Origin: Paraburkholderia sacchari
GTDB taxonomy: Bacteria; Pseudomonadota; Gammaproteobacteria; Burkholderiales; Burkholderiaceae
NCBI RefSeq assembly: GCF_000785435.2
Contig: NZ_JTDB02000001.1
Span: 710,499-774,498 of the forward strand
Direction: 5' to 3'
Length of the DNA: 64,000 bases
A program made the translations under genes and the position numbers. This document shows, piece after piece, positions 1-8,135 of the stretch. Every line of letters starts with the position of its first letter. Positions within the stretch are counted from its first letter, which is position 1. The notes beneath the pieces are model-generated. The model saw only the letters and a list, made by a program, of their open reading frames with translations, did not search any database and was not told the DNA's origin.

Positions 1-1
1 T

Positions 2-988
2 ACGACGTTGCGCATGATTGCCGGGCTCGAACTGCCGACCTCAGGCCAGATTCTGATCGACGGCGAAGATGTGACGGGATTGCGGGCGCGTCAACGCGAC
101 ATTGCGTTTGTATTCCAGATGTTCGCGCTGTATCCGCATATGACTGTGCGTAACAACATCGCCTTTCCACTGAAGAACGAAGGCATCTCGCGCCGCGAGA
201 TCGTGGCGCGCGTCGATGCGGCCGCGCATATGCTGCGCATCGAAAGTCTGCTGGACCGAAAGACGGGCGGGCTGTCGGGCGGTGATCGTCAGCGCGTCGC
301 CTTGGGCCGCGCGATTGTCCGGCACCCGAAGGCTTTTCTGATGGACGAGCCGCTCGGCACGCTCGACGCGGACTTCCGTGAACTGATGTGCCTTGAGTTG
401 CGCAAGCTGCACAATGCGCTCAACGCAACGACGGTCTACGTGACGCACGACCAACGCGAAGCGATGGCGATGGCCGACGACATCGTTGTGATGAGCGGCG
501 GCGAGGTGCTGCAATCCGCGTCGCCGCATGAGGTCTATCACTTCCCGGCGACCGTGTTCGTTGGGAGCTTTATCGGCAGCCCGCCGATGAATTTTCTGGC
601 CGTGGACGGCGGCGTCGAAGCGGGCGTGGAATCGGTCTCGCTCGGCGGTGTGGCCGTGTCCGTGCCGCGCACTGTTGCATCCGCCGCGAAGGCGCTGCTT
701 GGCGTGCGGCCCGAGCACGTCGTGATCGACGAGCGCAGTGCGTTGCGTGGACGCGTGATCGCCGACGAGTATCTCGGCTCGCATCAGATTCTGGTCGTCG
801 AAACTGCGCTCGGCGTGGTGCGCGTGCGGGTCGGCAAGGAAGAAGGACGCGCGGCGGGGGCGCAAGTCGGGTTGTCGTTTCACAAGGAGCACACGCTCAT
901 GTACGACGCATCCAGCGGCGTGCTGCTGCCCGGCGCTGCGCGGCAGATGGCCGTCAACGGACGCGGCAACGGAGGCGCTTATGTCTGA
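2..988 (+). CDS. ABC transporter ATP-binding protein (polyol/sugar type), 5' truncated by window edge
   Basis: This is the nucleotide-binding subunit of a carbohydrate or polyol importer of the MalK/UgpC/GlpS type. The reading frame is open from the first base. It enters at TTLRMIAGLE, which lies just after the Walker A motif, so about 45 N-terminal residues are missing. Visible motifs are the Q-loop (FVFQMFALYPH), the signature LSGGDRQRVALGRA (Asp replaces the usual Gln), Walker B (FLMDEPLGTLD) and the switch His (VTHDQ), followed by a TOBE-type C-terminal domain. It overlaps the next ATPase gene by 8 bases. Two different ATPases in tandem recall the GlpS/GlpT pair of rhizobial glycerol ABC transporters. 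The permeases and binding protein would lie upstream of the window. Substrate is inferred only. Confidence 0.9.
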   Translation, partial: TTLRMIAGLELPTSGQILIDGEDVTGLRARQRDIAFVFQMFALYPHMTVRNNIAFPLKNEGISRREIVARVDAAAHMLRIESLLDRKTGGLSGGDRQRVALGRAIVRHPKAFLMDEPLGTLDADFRELMCLELRKLHNALNATTVYVTHDQREAMAMADDIVVMSGGEVLQSASPHEVYHFPATVFVGSFIGSPPMNFLAVDGGVEAGVESVSLGGVAVSVPRTVASAAKALLGVRPEHVVIDERSALRGRVIADEYLGSHQILVVETALGVVRVRVGKEEGRAAGAQVGLSFHKEHTLMYDASSGVLLPGAARQMAVNGRGNGGAYV

Positions 989-2000
989 GATTCGCCTGCA
1001 TGGCGTGACGAAGCGATTCGGCGATATCGTCGCGGTGGATGATGTGTCGATCGACGTGAAAGAGGGCGAGTTCGTCGTGTTGCTCGGGCCGAGCGGCGCA
1101 GGCAAGACCACGACGTTGCGGCTCATCGCTGGTCTCGAACGCCCCGACGAAGGCGAGATTTTCATCGACGGTGCCGCGGCGACGGACATGCATCCGGCGG
1201 ACCGGGACGTCGCCTTCGTCTTTCAGCAGTATTCGCTGTACCCGCATCTGACGGTGTTTGGCAACCTGGCGTTTCCGCTGCGCTCCCCGCGGCGGCGCGT
1301 GAGCGAGGCGGAAGTCACCGCGCGCGTGCAGATGGTCGCGCAGATGCTGCATATCGAGTCGAAACTTGGCAATCTGGCGACGCATCTGTCGGGCGGCGAG
1401 ATGCAGCGCGTCGCCATCGGACGCGCGCTAGTGCGTCAGCCCAAGGTGTTTCTGATGGATGAGCCGCTGTCCTCGCTCGATGCGAAGTTGCGCGAGGAGT
1501 TGCGGATCGAACTGAAGCGTCTGCATCGCACGATTGGCGCGACGATCATCTACGTGACGCACGATCAAGTTGAGGCGACCACGCTTGCGGATCGCATCGG
1601 CATACTCGAACATGGACGCATCGTGCAGATGGGGGCGCCGCGCGAAGTGTATGGCAATCCCGCTTCGCTAGGCGCTGCGCAACGTCTCGGCTCGCCTCCG
1701 ATCAACTTGCTGCCGCCCATGTTGTTCGATCCTTCCACGATGCCGGCCGGCACGTCGACGGTCGCGATCCGGCCTGAAGACATTGTGCTGCACGCGCCTG
1801 ATACGCGCGACGTGATCAATCTTCGCGTGCTTGAATATTCCCCGCTGCGGCATTTGCTGATCATGGAGCGCGACGGCACCGCCATCGTCGCGACAACGAT
1901 GACCGAACGCAATTTCACGCCTGGGCAAACAGTCGGCGTGTCGCTGCCTGCGCGCAGCCTTCTCTATTTCCGCTCCGATGGCAGGAGGATTCCGGCATGA
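981..2000 (+). CDS. ABC transporter ATP-binding protein (second ATPase, GlpT-like)
   Basis: This is a complete 339-residue ATPase of a carbohydrate/polyol ABC importer. Walker A (GPSGAGKT) is at residues 36-43, the Q-loop reads FVFQQYSLYPH, the signature LSGGEMQRVAIGRA starts near residue 136, Walker B is FLMDEPLSSLD, and VTHDQVEATTLAD carries the switch His. A TOBE-like regulatory domain fills the last 100 residues. The start overlaps the previous gene by 8 bases, and its stop overlaps the dhaL start as ATGA, which indicates a tightly coupled operon. The co-transcribed kinase subunits suggest that the imported substrate is glycerol, dihydroxyacetone or a related ketose/polyol. That is inference from context. 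Confidence 0.92.
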   Translation: MSEIRLHGVTKRFGDIVAVDDVSIDVKEGEFVVLLGPSGAGKTTTLRLIAGLERPDEGEIFIDGAAATDMHPADRDVAFVFQQYSLYPHLTVFGNLAFPLRSPRRRVSEAEVTARVQMVAQMLHIESKLGNLATHLSGGEMQRVAIGRALVRQPKVFLMDEPLSSLDAKLREELRIELKRLHRTIGATIIYVTHDQVEATTLADRIGILEHGRIVQMGAPREVYGNPASLGAAQRLGSPPINLLPPMLFDPSTMPAGTSTVAIRPEDIVLHAPDTRDVINLRVLEYSPLRHLLIMERDGTAIVATTMTERNFTPGQTVGVSLPARSLLYFRSDGRRIPA

Positions 2001-2632
2001 ACGGGAAAACGGTCATGGCGTGCATCGAGGCCGCGCATGAGACGCTAAAGAAACACACGGACGAGATCGCCGCGCTCGATCAGCAGATTGGCGATGGCGA
2101 TCATATCTTCAACCTGTTGCGGGGCGTCGATGCGCTGCTTGCGATGCGCGCCAATATCGAGGCCGAGGCGTTTGCGCCCGCGCTGGAACAGGCCGCCTCC
2201 AAATTGCTGTCGACGGTCGGCGGTTCGTCGGGGCCGCTGTTTTTTTCGTTGCTGCACGGCATGGCAAAGGCCGCGAAGAACGCGGACACAATGAGTGTGG
2301 AGGACGCGGCGCGGATCTTCGCTGCGGGTGTCGACACCGTAGCCCAGCGCGGCAAGGCCGGCGTTGGCAGCAAGACGATGATGGACGTGCTCATCCCCGT
2401 TGCGTCACGCTTCGTGGAACTAGCCGACGGGAGTGCGGCGCCCGAAGCCGTGCTCGATGCGCTGCCGCTGACGGCCGAAGAGGGCATGCGCGCCACGCGC
2501 GACATGCTCGCGACCAAGGGGCGCGCGTCGTTTCTCGGCGAGCGTGCGCGCGGGCACATCGATCCCGGCGCACGGTCGAGCCAGTTGATGATCAGTGCGA
2601 TATGTGCGCGTCTCGCGCAGGACAGAGAGTGA
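1997..2632 (+). CDS. dhaL: Dihydroxyacetone-kinase-like subunit DhaL (ADP/ATP-binding)
   Basis: This 211-residue protein matches the DhaL (Dak2) family, which carries the nucleotide and phosphorylates substrate held by DhaK. The Mg-nucleotide Asp-rich loop DQQIGDGDH is seen near residues 27-35, followed by the family's GGSSGPLF and the GRASFLGERARGHIDPGA segment near the C-terminus. It starts inside the stop of the ATPase gene (ATGA) and is followed 14 bases later by dhaK. The order L then K, with no dhaM phosphotransferase gene nearby, fits an ATP-dependent ketose kinase (dihydroxyacetone, erythrulose or similar) rather than the PTS-dependent enterobacterial enzyme. Exact substrate is not determinable here. 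Confidence 0.85.
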   Translation: MNGKTVMACIEAAHETLKKHTDEIAALDQQIGDGDHIFNLLRGVDALLAMRANIEAEAFAPALEQAASKLLSTVGGSSGPLFFSLLHGMAKAAKNADTMSVEDAARIFAAGVDTVAQRGKAGVGSKTMMDVLIPVASRFVELADGSAAPEAVLDALPLTAEEGMRATRDMLATKGRASFLGERARGHIDPGARSSQLMISAICARLAQDRE

Positions 2633-2646
2633 AAGGAGCGCAGACC

Positions 2647-3636
2647 ATGAAAAAATTCATCAACCATGTCGACGACTTTCTAAGCGAGAGCCTTGCCGGA
2701 TTCGCCGCCGCGCATGGCGATCTCGTCGTGCTCGACAACGAACCGGTGTTCGTGCGGCGCAAGACGCTGAAGCCAGGCAAGGTTGCGCTCGTCTCGGGTG
2801 GCGGCTCGGGACACGAGCCTTTGCATATCGGCTTCGTCGGGTACGGGATGCTGGATGCTGCGTGCCCCGGCCAGGTATTCACTTCGCCGACGCCCGATCA
2901 GATGATGGCAGCCGCCAAGGCCGTCGATACGGGCGCGGGAACGCTCTTCATCGTGAAGAACTATTCCGGAGATCTAATGAACTTCGAAATGGCGTCCGAG
3001 ATGTCGGAGTTGCCGAATGCGATGGTGTTGATCAACGACGATGTCGCGGTCGAAAACTCCAGTTATACAACGGGGCGTCGCGGCGTCGCGGGTGCCGTCA
3101 TCGTCGAGAAGCTGGTGGGCAGTCTCGCCGAAAGCGGCGCCGATCTCGAACAATGCAAGGCGTTCGGCGACCGGATCAACAAGCGTACGGCGTCGATGGG
3201 CGTCGCGTTTTCGAGTTGCACGGTGCCCGCAGCGGGCACGCTGACGTTCAAGATCGGCGACGATGAAATCGAAGTGGGCGTCGGCATTCATGGCGAGCCA
3301 GGGCGGCGTCGCGCGCGCTTTGCCACAGCCGATGCGATCGCGGCAGAGCTGCTGACGGCGATCATCGCCGATTTGAAACCGGGGAACGGCTCCGAGTTGC
3401 TGGTCTTGATCAATGGACTGGGCGGAACGCCGCTCGGGGAACTGTATCTGTTGTTCAATTCCACACGCTCGTGGCTGCACCAGCGCGGTCTCGTGGTCGC
3501 GCGCGTGCAGGTCGGATCGCTTACGACGTCGCTGGAAATGGCCGGCGCGTCGATCACCTTGTGCGTGCTGGACGACGAAATGAAGCGGCATTGGGATAGC
3601 CCGGTACATACGCCATCGCTCAGATGGGGAATGTAG
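2647..3636 (+). CDS. dhaK: Dihydroxyacetone-kinase-like subunit DhaK (substrate-binding)
   Basis: This 329-residue Dak1-domain protein has the GGGSGHEP motif near residue 54 and the GIHGEPG motif, whose His forms the hemiaminal bond with the ketose carbonyl in characterised DhaK proteins. The ATG at 2647 is chosen over an upstream in-frame start because an AAAGGAG ribosome-binding site sits just before it and the [11 protein letters not shown] beginning is typical of the family. With DhaL it should phosphorylate a short-chain ketose delivered by the ABC transporter encoded immediately upstream. The three-carbon or four-carbon identity of the substrate is unknown. Confidence 0.9.
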   Translation: MKKFINHVDDFLSESLAGFAAAHGDLVVLDNEPVFVRRKTLKPGKVALVSGGGSGHEPLHIGFVGYGMLDAACPGQVFTSPTPDQMMAAAKAVDTGAGTLFIVKNYSGDLMNFEMASEMSELPNAMVLINDDVAVENSSYTTGRRGVAGAVIVEKLVGSLAESGADLEQCKAFGDRINKRTASMGVAFSSCTVPAAGTLTFKIGDDEIEVGVGIHGEPGRRRARFATADAIAAELLTAIIADLKPGNGSELLVLINGLGGTPLGELYLLFNSTRSWLHQRGLVVARVQVGSLTTSLEMAGASITLCVLDDEMKRHWDSPVHTPSLRWGM

Positions 3637-3659
3637 CCCGTCGCCACCTGGGCGTCAGA

Positions 3660-3912
3660 TCCGCGCACGCGGCGGCAGCGGAACCGCGCGCGGGCCGCGA
3701 GCAGGGATCAGCAGATGGAACACGCCGTGGTCCTGCCAGCGTGTGAGGCCGACAGGGCTCAACCTCAGCGTCGCGAGCGACACCACCAGGGCGGCCACCA
3801 CCGTCGTGAACACCGCGACGATCGCATGGCGGCGCGAAATGCTTTCGATCGCGCCAGTGGTTTTCTTCACGAGCCAGGTGGCGCCGAGCAGGCAATATCC
3901 CGACACCACGCC
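3660..3912 (-). pseudogene. cydB fragment (cytochrome bd quinol oxidase subunit II), internal piece
   Basis: The minus-strand frame reads [14 protein letters not shown] followed by a second membrane-like stretch ([20 protein letters not shown]), then [11 protein letters not shown] before losing family character. The first motif matches the GYALLGATWL(I)xKT segment of CydB (from knowledge of the family). There is no start, no N-terminal helices and no C-terminus, so it is a remnant. It is joined without spacing to a fragment resembling another enzyme. No cydA lies nearby. Confidence 0.55.
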
Positions 3913-4020
3913 TCAGGTTGCGATCACGCGCTTGCCGTTCGCGTAGATGCGCGCGAGTCCTTCGATGTCTTCGCGCGCGACACCCGCTGGCGCGTTCGAG
4001 AATCCCTTCGCTTGGCGCGC
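3913..4020 (-). pseudogene. Short remnant resembling a formate-dehydrogenase-type molybdopterin oxidoreductase
   Basis: In the frame shared with the downstream cydB piece, about 30 residues read [16 protein letters not shown], then [14 protein letters not shown] and a stop. This resembles the segment of FdhF-like molybdopterin oxidoreductases that precedes the FAWGMG motif (GVPRExIExLARxYAxxKR). The match is short, so the assignment is tentative. Its position between an fdhD remnant and a cydB remnant supports a decayed anaerobic-respiration locus. Confidence 0.35.
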
Positions 4021-4180
4021 ATCCCAGCGCGAACCCCAGCGCGAAGTCGTCGAGGTCGATAGGCGTCGCCATCATGACGGCGTGCGAAATGGCATTGAAT
4101 ATCAGCGCGACGGGCAACTCTTCAACGACGTGATCGACGGCCGCGATCGTCTCGTCACGCTTGTGACGAAGCCCCAGCAG
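4015..4180 (-). pseudogene. fdhD fragment (formate dehydrogenase sulfurtransferase), N-terminal piece
   Basis: The minus strand encodes [20 protein letters not shown] and then [19 protein letters not shown] followed by [10 protein letters not shown]. This is the characteristic FdhD N-terminal block (EVPVALxxNGxxHAVMxATPxDLxDFALGF). The frame then runs into unrelated Arg-rich sequence, and the catalytic Cys-loop and C-terminal domain are absent. FdhD normally transfers sulfur to the Mo cofactor of formate dehydrogenase. This copy cannot be functional. I see no complete formate dehydrogenase in the window. Confidence 0.65.
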
Positions 4181-4222
4181 GATCCGGGCACATCAAAAAA
4201 GACTTACTTCGCACAACGTCGA

Positions 4223-4681
4223 TTATTTCGGCGGCGTAACCTGACCACGGATCTCGCCATCCGGGTGGTCCTTCGTGTGGACATTGATGTATAAATCTCC
4301 CGCGACGAATTCCTTCGCCTGATCTGGCGTCAGCGTAGTCTCGCCCTTGATGGGGCCCTCAATGGGAGTGCTGGTGCTACCCACTTTCGTCAGCCAAACG
4401 ACAGGTTTGCCATTCTTTCCCACTGCTCCGAGGTGGAAATGCGCCATCGTTACCGGACTCGAGAGCCCGTTGCACGTTACGTTCCAGGTGACCTGGCGGG
4501 TGTCGGGATCGTAAGTGAGCCTGGCGTCGCCCGCGCCCCTGGTTTGTACTGGAGGCACCTGTTCCGAGCCATTGAGCGGTACAGAGAAAGACATGGGCGA
4601 GGCAAGCGCTACGCTCAGCGCTCCGGCGCATGCGACACCGGCAAGTGCGAAAATGGCGCTCCGTAGCTGGAATGCATTCAT
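4223..4681 (-). CDS. Secreted CHRD-domain protein
   Basis: This is a 152-residue protein with a Sec signal peptide (MNAFQLRSAIFALAGVACAG to about residue 27, LASPM) and one CHRD domain. The domain starts at FSVPLNGSEQVPPV and includes the TYDPDTRQVTWNVTCNGL strand pair, AHFHLGAVGKNG and YINVHTKDHPDGEIRGQV, all typical of CHRD. The ATG at 4681 is preferred over an upstream one because AAAGGAG lies a few bases before it. CHRD proteins are periplasmic or extracytoplasmic, and their biochemical role is poorly known. A second small secreted protein gene lies just upstream on the same strand. Confidence 0.85.
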   Translation of the reverse strand: MNAFQLRSAIFALAGVACAGALSVALASPMSFSVPLNGSEQVPPVQTRGAGDARLTYDPDTRQVTWNVTCNGLSSPVTMAHFHLGAVGKNGKPVVWLTKVGSTSTPIEGPIKGETTLTPDQAKEFVAGDLYINVHTKDHPDGEIRGQVTPPK

Positions 4682-4741
4682 CTGCAGTCTCCTTTCGAGG
4701 GGAAATTCAGGCGACATACTGTGCAACACTGCGTGCGGCGT

Positions 4742-4888
4742 TCAGTAACCACCGCCTGAGGAATTGGTTGAACTGCTTGATGCGCCGTTTCCGCCTTGAT
4801 TCATATCTCCGCTCGCGGCCACGGATCCGGAAACCGCGGCCATTCCGAGGCAAACGAGACACGCAAGAACCATCCGAAACCGCTTCAT
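4742..4888 (-). CDS. Small secreted Ser/Gly/Asn-rich protein (48 aa)
   Basis: The protein begins MKRFRMVLACLVCLGMAAVSG, a clear signal peptide, and after VAASG it is only about 20 residues of low-complexity sequence ending in NSSGGGY. A strong AGGAGG ribosome-binding site precedes the ATG at 4888, so translation is likely despite the small size. It lies about 60 bases upstream of the CHRD gene on the same strand and may be co-transcribed with it. Function is unknown. Confidence 0.6.
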   Translation of the reverse strand: MKRFRMVLACLVCLGMAAVSGSVAASGDMNQGGNGASSSSTNSSGGGY

Positions 4889-5289
4889 GGTGATTTCCTC
4901 CTGGGTAAGCTCGCAGGAAGCCCCGCGCCGGGGTATCCAGCGAGGCATTGGCCGCGCAATTGCCGACGCCGCCGAACCGCGGATGCATCGCGGACGCGTC
5001 GCGCGGCTCATCGCGAGCGCAGGCGTCTACATAGTCATTAACGTTGTGCGCCGGCGCCTTATTCCTCACGGGCAACATCGATTTCAGTCTGGCTGAACAG
5101 CCGCATCATACGGACAAGCGAATTTGCACTTCGCGCATGCTATCCCCTGAAAACTGTTCGTTTTTATCTAGCTATTTCAGCCATTGCGCTCGCACGAAAT
5201 CGCACAAAAGAACCTTCGTCCCGGGAATAAACTCCGCGTACTCCTCGTTGAATGTCAGTCAGAGCGTTTTGACGGAAAGGAGTACGGTC
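4889..5289. other. Intergenic region, divergent promoters expected
   Basis: About 400 bases lie between the minus-strand secreted-protein genes and the plus-strand TIGR03118 gene. Open frames here lack ribosome-binding sites and recognisable products. The stretch around 5100-5250 is less GC-rich than the flanking genes and is the likely place for divergent promoters. I could not pick out a convincing -35/-10 pair or operator. Confidence 0.4.
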
Positions 5290-6462
5290 ATGAAGTATCC
5301 AGTCGATGTATTCGGCACCGTTGTATGCGGGGCGGTCATCGCGACTCTCGTGTCATGCGGCGGCAGCTCCAGTTCGAACAATGCGAACCCTCTTATCGAG
5401 TCGTCATTTGATGTGACGGCCCTTGTGTCCGATGGCGTGGTGCCCGCCGCGCACACTGACGCGAATTTGAAAAACCCTTGGGGCGTCGCCTTCAATCCGC
5501 AAGGTTTCGCGTGGGTCGCGGACAACGGCACCAATGTCGCGACGCTCTATGATGGCAACGGCGTGCCGCAACCGCTGGTCGTCACGATACCCGATGGCAA
5601 GAACGGTTCCGCCTCGCCTACGGGCATCGTCTTCAACGGCACACAAAGCTTCACCGTCTCGGAAAACGGCAAGTCCGGCGTCGCGGCATTCATCTTTGCA
5701 GGCGAGGGGGGCACTATTACCGCGTGGGCGCCCACCGTCGGGCCGACCAACGCATTCGTCATGTACGACGACGGTACGGGCGGTGCCGTCTACAAAGGCC
5801 TCGCACTCGCCGCGATGAACGGCAATAACTTCCTTTACGCTACCGACTTCCATAACAACAAGATCGACGTCTTCAATGCCGCTTTTGCCAAGGTCGCGAT
5901 GCCTGGCGCCTTTGCGGACCCGGCGCTTCCGGTCGGCTTCGCGCCGTTCGGCATTCGGGCGATCGGGTCGAATCTGATCGTCACTTACGCGATGCAGGAT
6001 GCCGCCAGGCACGACGATGTGGCGGGCGCGGGACTCGGCATAGTTGATGTGTACGACACCGCAGGCAAATTGAAGCAGCACTTCGCGACGGGCGGCTCGC
6101 TGAACGCTCCTTGGGGCATTGCGCAAGCGCCCGGCAACTTCGGGTCGATGAGCGGCGCGATACTCATCGGCAATTTCGGCGACGGCACGATCAACGCGTT
6201 CAATGCATCGAGTGGCCAGTCGATGGGGCCGCTCAAAGGGACAAACGGCAGTCCAATTGTCGAACACGGTTTGTGGGGCATCACGTTCGGCAACGACCTC
6301 AGCAATCAGCCATCCAACACGCTGTTCTTCGCGGCGGGCCCGAATAACGAAGCCGATGGCGTCTATGGAAGAATTGATCTGAATACGAGGCCAATCACAG
6401 GCACGAACACGGGTTCGGGCACCGGTACAAGCACGAGCGGTGGGACGAGCATGGGCATGTAG
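5290..6462 (+). CDS. TIGR03118 family lipoprotein (beta-propeller-like)
   Basis: This 390-residue protein starts at an ATG preceded by GGAAAGGAG. The N-terminus has a lipoprotein signal with lipobox LVSC (Cys near residue 20) and a Ser-rich linker, so it should be lipid-anchored. The body carries repeated propeller-type strands such as LKNPWGVAFNPQGFAWVADN, YATDFHNNKIDVFNA and LIGNFGDGTINAFNA, characteristic of the TIGR03118 family. The last about 20 residues are a Gly/Thr/Ser low-complexity tail ending SMGM. Biochemical function is not known for the family. The gene stands alone on its strand. Confidence 0.85.
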   Translation: MKYPVDVFGTVVCGAVIATLVSCGGSSSSNNANPLIESSFDVTALVSDGVVPAAHTDANLKNPWGVAFNPQGFAWVADNGTNVATLYDGNGVPQPLVVTIPDGKNGSASPTGIVFNGTQSFTVSENGKSGVAAFIFAGEGGTITAWAPTVGPTNAFVMYDDGTGGAVYKGLALAAMNGNNFLYATDFHNNKIDVFNAAFAKVAMPGAFADPALPVGFAPFGIRAIGSNLIVTYAMQDAARHDDVAGAGLGIVDVYDTAGKLKQHFATGGSLNAPWGIAQAPGNFGSMSGAILIGNFGDGTINAFNASSGQSMGPLKGTNGSPIVEHGLWGITFGNDLSNQPSNTLFFAAGPNNEADGVYGRIDLNTRPITGTNTGSGTGTSTSGGTSMGM

Positions 6463-6599
6463 CGCTAACCGCGCACCAGGCATCGGCCGCTGCCGGCATA
6501 GGCGATTCCGGTCACGGGCACGTCGCGTGCGTTCGTGTTCGTGCTGGCCGCACTGCGCGTACTCTGGCGTGCGATCCACGCAGCGCCGCCATTTCCCGG

Positions 6600-7628
6600 T
6601 CAGGTGCTTTCGCGCACCACCAGCTCGAACCCCAGATCGACCGCCGGTTTTGCAATCGGCTCACGGTCGATCATGGAGAGCAGCAGATTGGCCGCCACGC
6701 GTCCAATCGCTGCTCTCGGCGTTCGAACCGTGGTCAGACGCGGCACGCAGTCGGCGGCGCCCGCAAGATCGTTGAAGCCGACAATGGCCACCCGGGACGG
6801 CACCTCGATGCTCTGGCGGCGGGCTTCGAACAGGGCGCCCTGCGCGAGGTCGTCGTTGCCGAAGAAGATGCCGTCGACGTCAGGGCGGCGTTGCAGCAGT
6901 TGCCGGAACAGCTCGCATCCCAGCCCGATCGACGACGGAGACGGCGTGAGCACTTCGAGATCGGGGTCGTAAAGGCCCTGATGCCTGAGCGCCTCGCGAA
7001 AGCCCTCGGCGCGCTGCATCGTCCGCGAATCGAGCTGCGCGCCGACAAACGCATTGCGGCGGCAGCCGCGTTCAAGCAGATGCCGGGCTACGGCTTCGCC
7101 GGCCCGCACCTGCGAAAAGCCGACGCAGGGCACGCCCGCGGCTTCGTCGAGCTCCATGATGTGCACGCAGGGCACGCCACTCGCGTCGATCAGGCGCCGC
7201 GCGCTTTCCGTGCGGTCGAAGCCGCTGACGATCAGCCCGCTGGGCGGCGACGCCAGGTAATGGCGGATCAGGTCTTCCTCAGCGTTGCGCGAGTAGTGCG
7301 AATTGCCGATCAGGACTTCGTAGCCGCGCGGGCGCAGCACGGTGTGAATCGACTCCAGCACGTCCACGAAAACCGCATTCGAGATCGACGGAATCACCAC
7401 GGCGACGGCGTCGCTGCGCGAGGACGCGAGCGCGCGCGCCGCGGGGTTCGTGACATAGTTGAGCTCCGCTGCGGCGGCCTTGACGCGCTCCACGTAGTCG
7501 GGCCCCACGGTCCCCACGCCGCGCAAGGCGCGGGATGCCGTGATCGTGCTCACACCAGCGCGCCGGGCCACCTCTTCGAGCGTGGGCCGGCCGGTGCTGC
7601 GGGTTTTCCTGAGTGTCGATGTTGCCAT
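6600..7628 (-). CDS. LacI-family transcriptional repressor (gluconate-type GntR)
   Basis: This 342-residue regulator has an N-terminal LacI helix-turn-helix (PTLEEVARRAGVSTITASRA, residues about 11-30), a hinge with NPAARALASSRS, and a periplasmic-binding-protein effector domain (AVVIPSISNAVFVDVLE, VGFNDLAGAADCVPRLTTVR). The closest family members I recognise are gluconate repressors. The start at 7628 is preferred because an upstream TTG would place the operator at 7639-7652 inside the coding sequence. That operator in its leader implies autoregulation. It diverges from a gluconokinase remnant and the MFS/porin pair, which carry two more copies of the same operator. Confidence 0.92.
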   Translation of the reverse strand: MATSTLRKTRSTGRPTLEEVARRAGVSTITASRALRGVGTVGPDYVERVKAAAAELNYVTNPAARALASSRSDAVAVVIPSISNAVFVDVLESIHTVLRPRGYEVLIGNSHYSRNAEEDLIRHYLASPPSGLIVSGFDRTESARRLIDASGVPCVHIMELDEAAGVPCVGFSQVRAGEAVARHLLERGCRRNAFVGAQLDSRTMQRAEGFREALRHQGLYDPDLEVLTPSPSSIGLGCELFRQLLQRRPDVDGIFFGNDDLAQGALFEARRQSIEVPSRVAIVGFNDLAGAADCVPRLTTVRTPRAAIGRVAANLLLSMIDREPIAKPAVDLGFELVVREST

Positions 7629-7638
7629 GATCGATCTA

Positions 7639-7652
7639 GGATAGCGCTGTCT
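7639..7652. promoter_or_regulatory. LacI-type operator 1 (GGATAGCGCTGTCT)
   Basis: This near-palindrome centred on AGCGCT lies 10 bases upstream of the repressor start codon. Its core recurs at 7732-7745 and 8063-8076, and the even-spaced central CG dyad is typical of LacI-family sites. It is assigned to the adjacent repressor by proximity and repetition, not by experiment. Confidence 0.7.
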
Positions 7653-7731
7653 CGCACCCAATGCAATTGGTAGGGCCGGATAGGATATCCGTAAAGGATG
7701 GCACTCGGTAAGCGTTTTTTTTGCAGGCGGG

Positions 7732-7745
7732 AGATAGCGCTACCT
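7732..7745. promoter_or_regulatory. LacI-type operator 2 (AGATAGCGCTACCT)
   Basis: This is the second copy of the ATAGCGCT palindrome, in front of the gluconokinase remnant on the plus strand. It probably regulated the intact gluconokinase gene before the gene decayed, and it may still affect the divergent promoters. Confidence 0.65.
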
Positions 7746-7798
7746 CAACGCTCATGGAGAGCCGGTTCGAGCGTGCCGCCGGCCTGGAGGGTGCGCGG

Positions 7799-8015
7799 TG
7801 CTGGCCTGCTCGGCGCTCAAGGAGCGTTATCGGGACCAGTTGCGCACCGCTGCGGCGTCGCCCGGTTTCGTGTTTCTCCGTCTACCGCAATCGGAGGCGC
7901 TGCGGCGTTGTTGCGCGGCGCGAGGATCATTTCGTACCTGCGTCGCGGGTCGAAAGCCAGTTCGCCATGCTGGAGCCGCCGGTCGCCGGAGCGCTGACCC
8001 TGACCGTCGGCGGAT
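7799..8015 (+). pseudogene. Gluconokinase (gntK) remnant, frameshifted and lacking the P-loop
   Basis: One plus-strand frame reads ACSALKERYRDQLR then PGFVFLRLP, the signature central part of gluconokinases. After about residue 30 the similarity jumps to another frame with REDHFVPASRVESQFAMLEPP, which matches the family's HFMPxxLLxSQxxxLExP block. The N-terminal ATP-binding loop is missing and no single frame spans both halves. It is a pseudogene that retains its operator context between the repressor and the transporter. Confidence 0.7.
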
Positions 8016-8062
8016 TGCGCTCGCTGGCCAGCATGGCCGGTGGATTTTATGCGGGTCGAGTG

Positions 8063-8076
8063 AGATAGCGCTGTCT
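8063..8076. promoter_or_regulatory. LacI-type operator 3 (AGATAGCGCTGTCT)
   Basis: This is the third copy of the operator, 60 bases upstream of the MFS transporter start and the best match to a perfect AGATAGCGCTATCT palindrome (one mismatch). It is likely the main control site for the transporter and porin genes. Confidence 0.72.
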
Positions 8077-8135
8077 TTTGCTTGCCTCGCCGGGGCGGCA
8101 AAGCAGAGAACCAGAACTAGATATTCAAGGAGACG

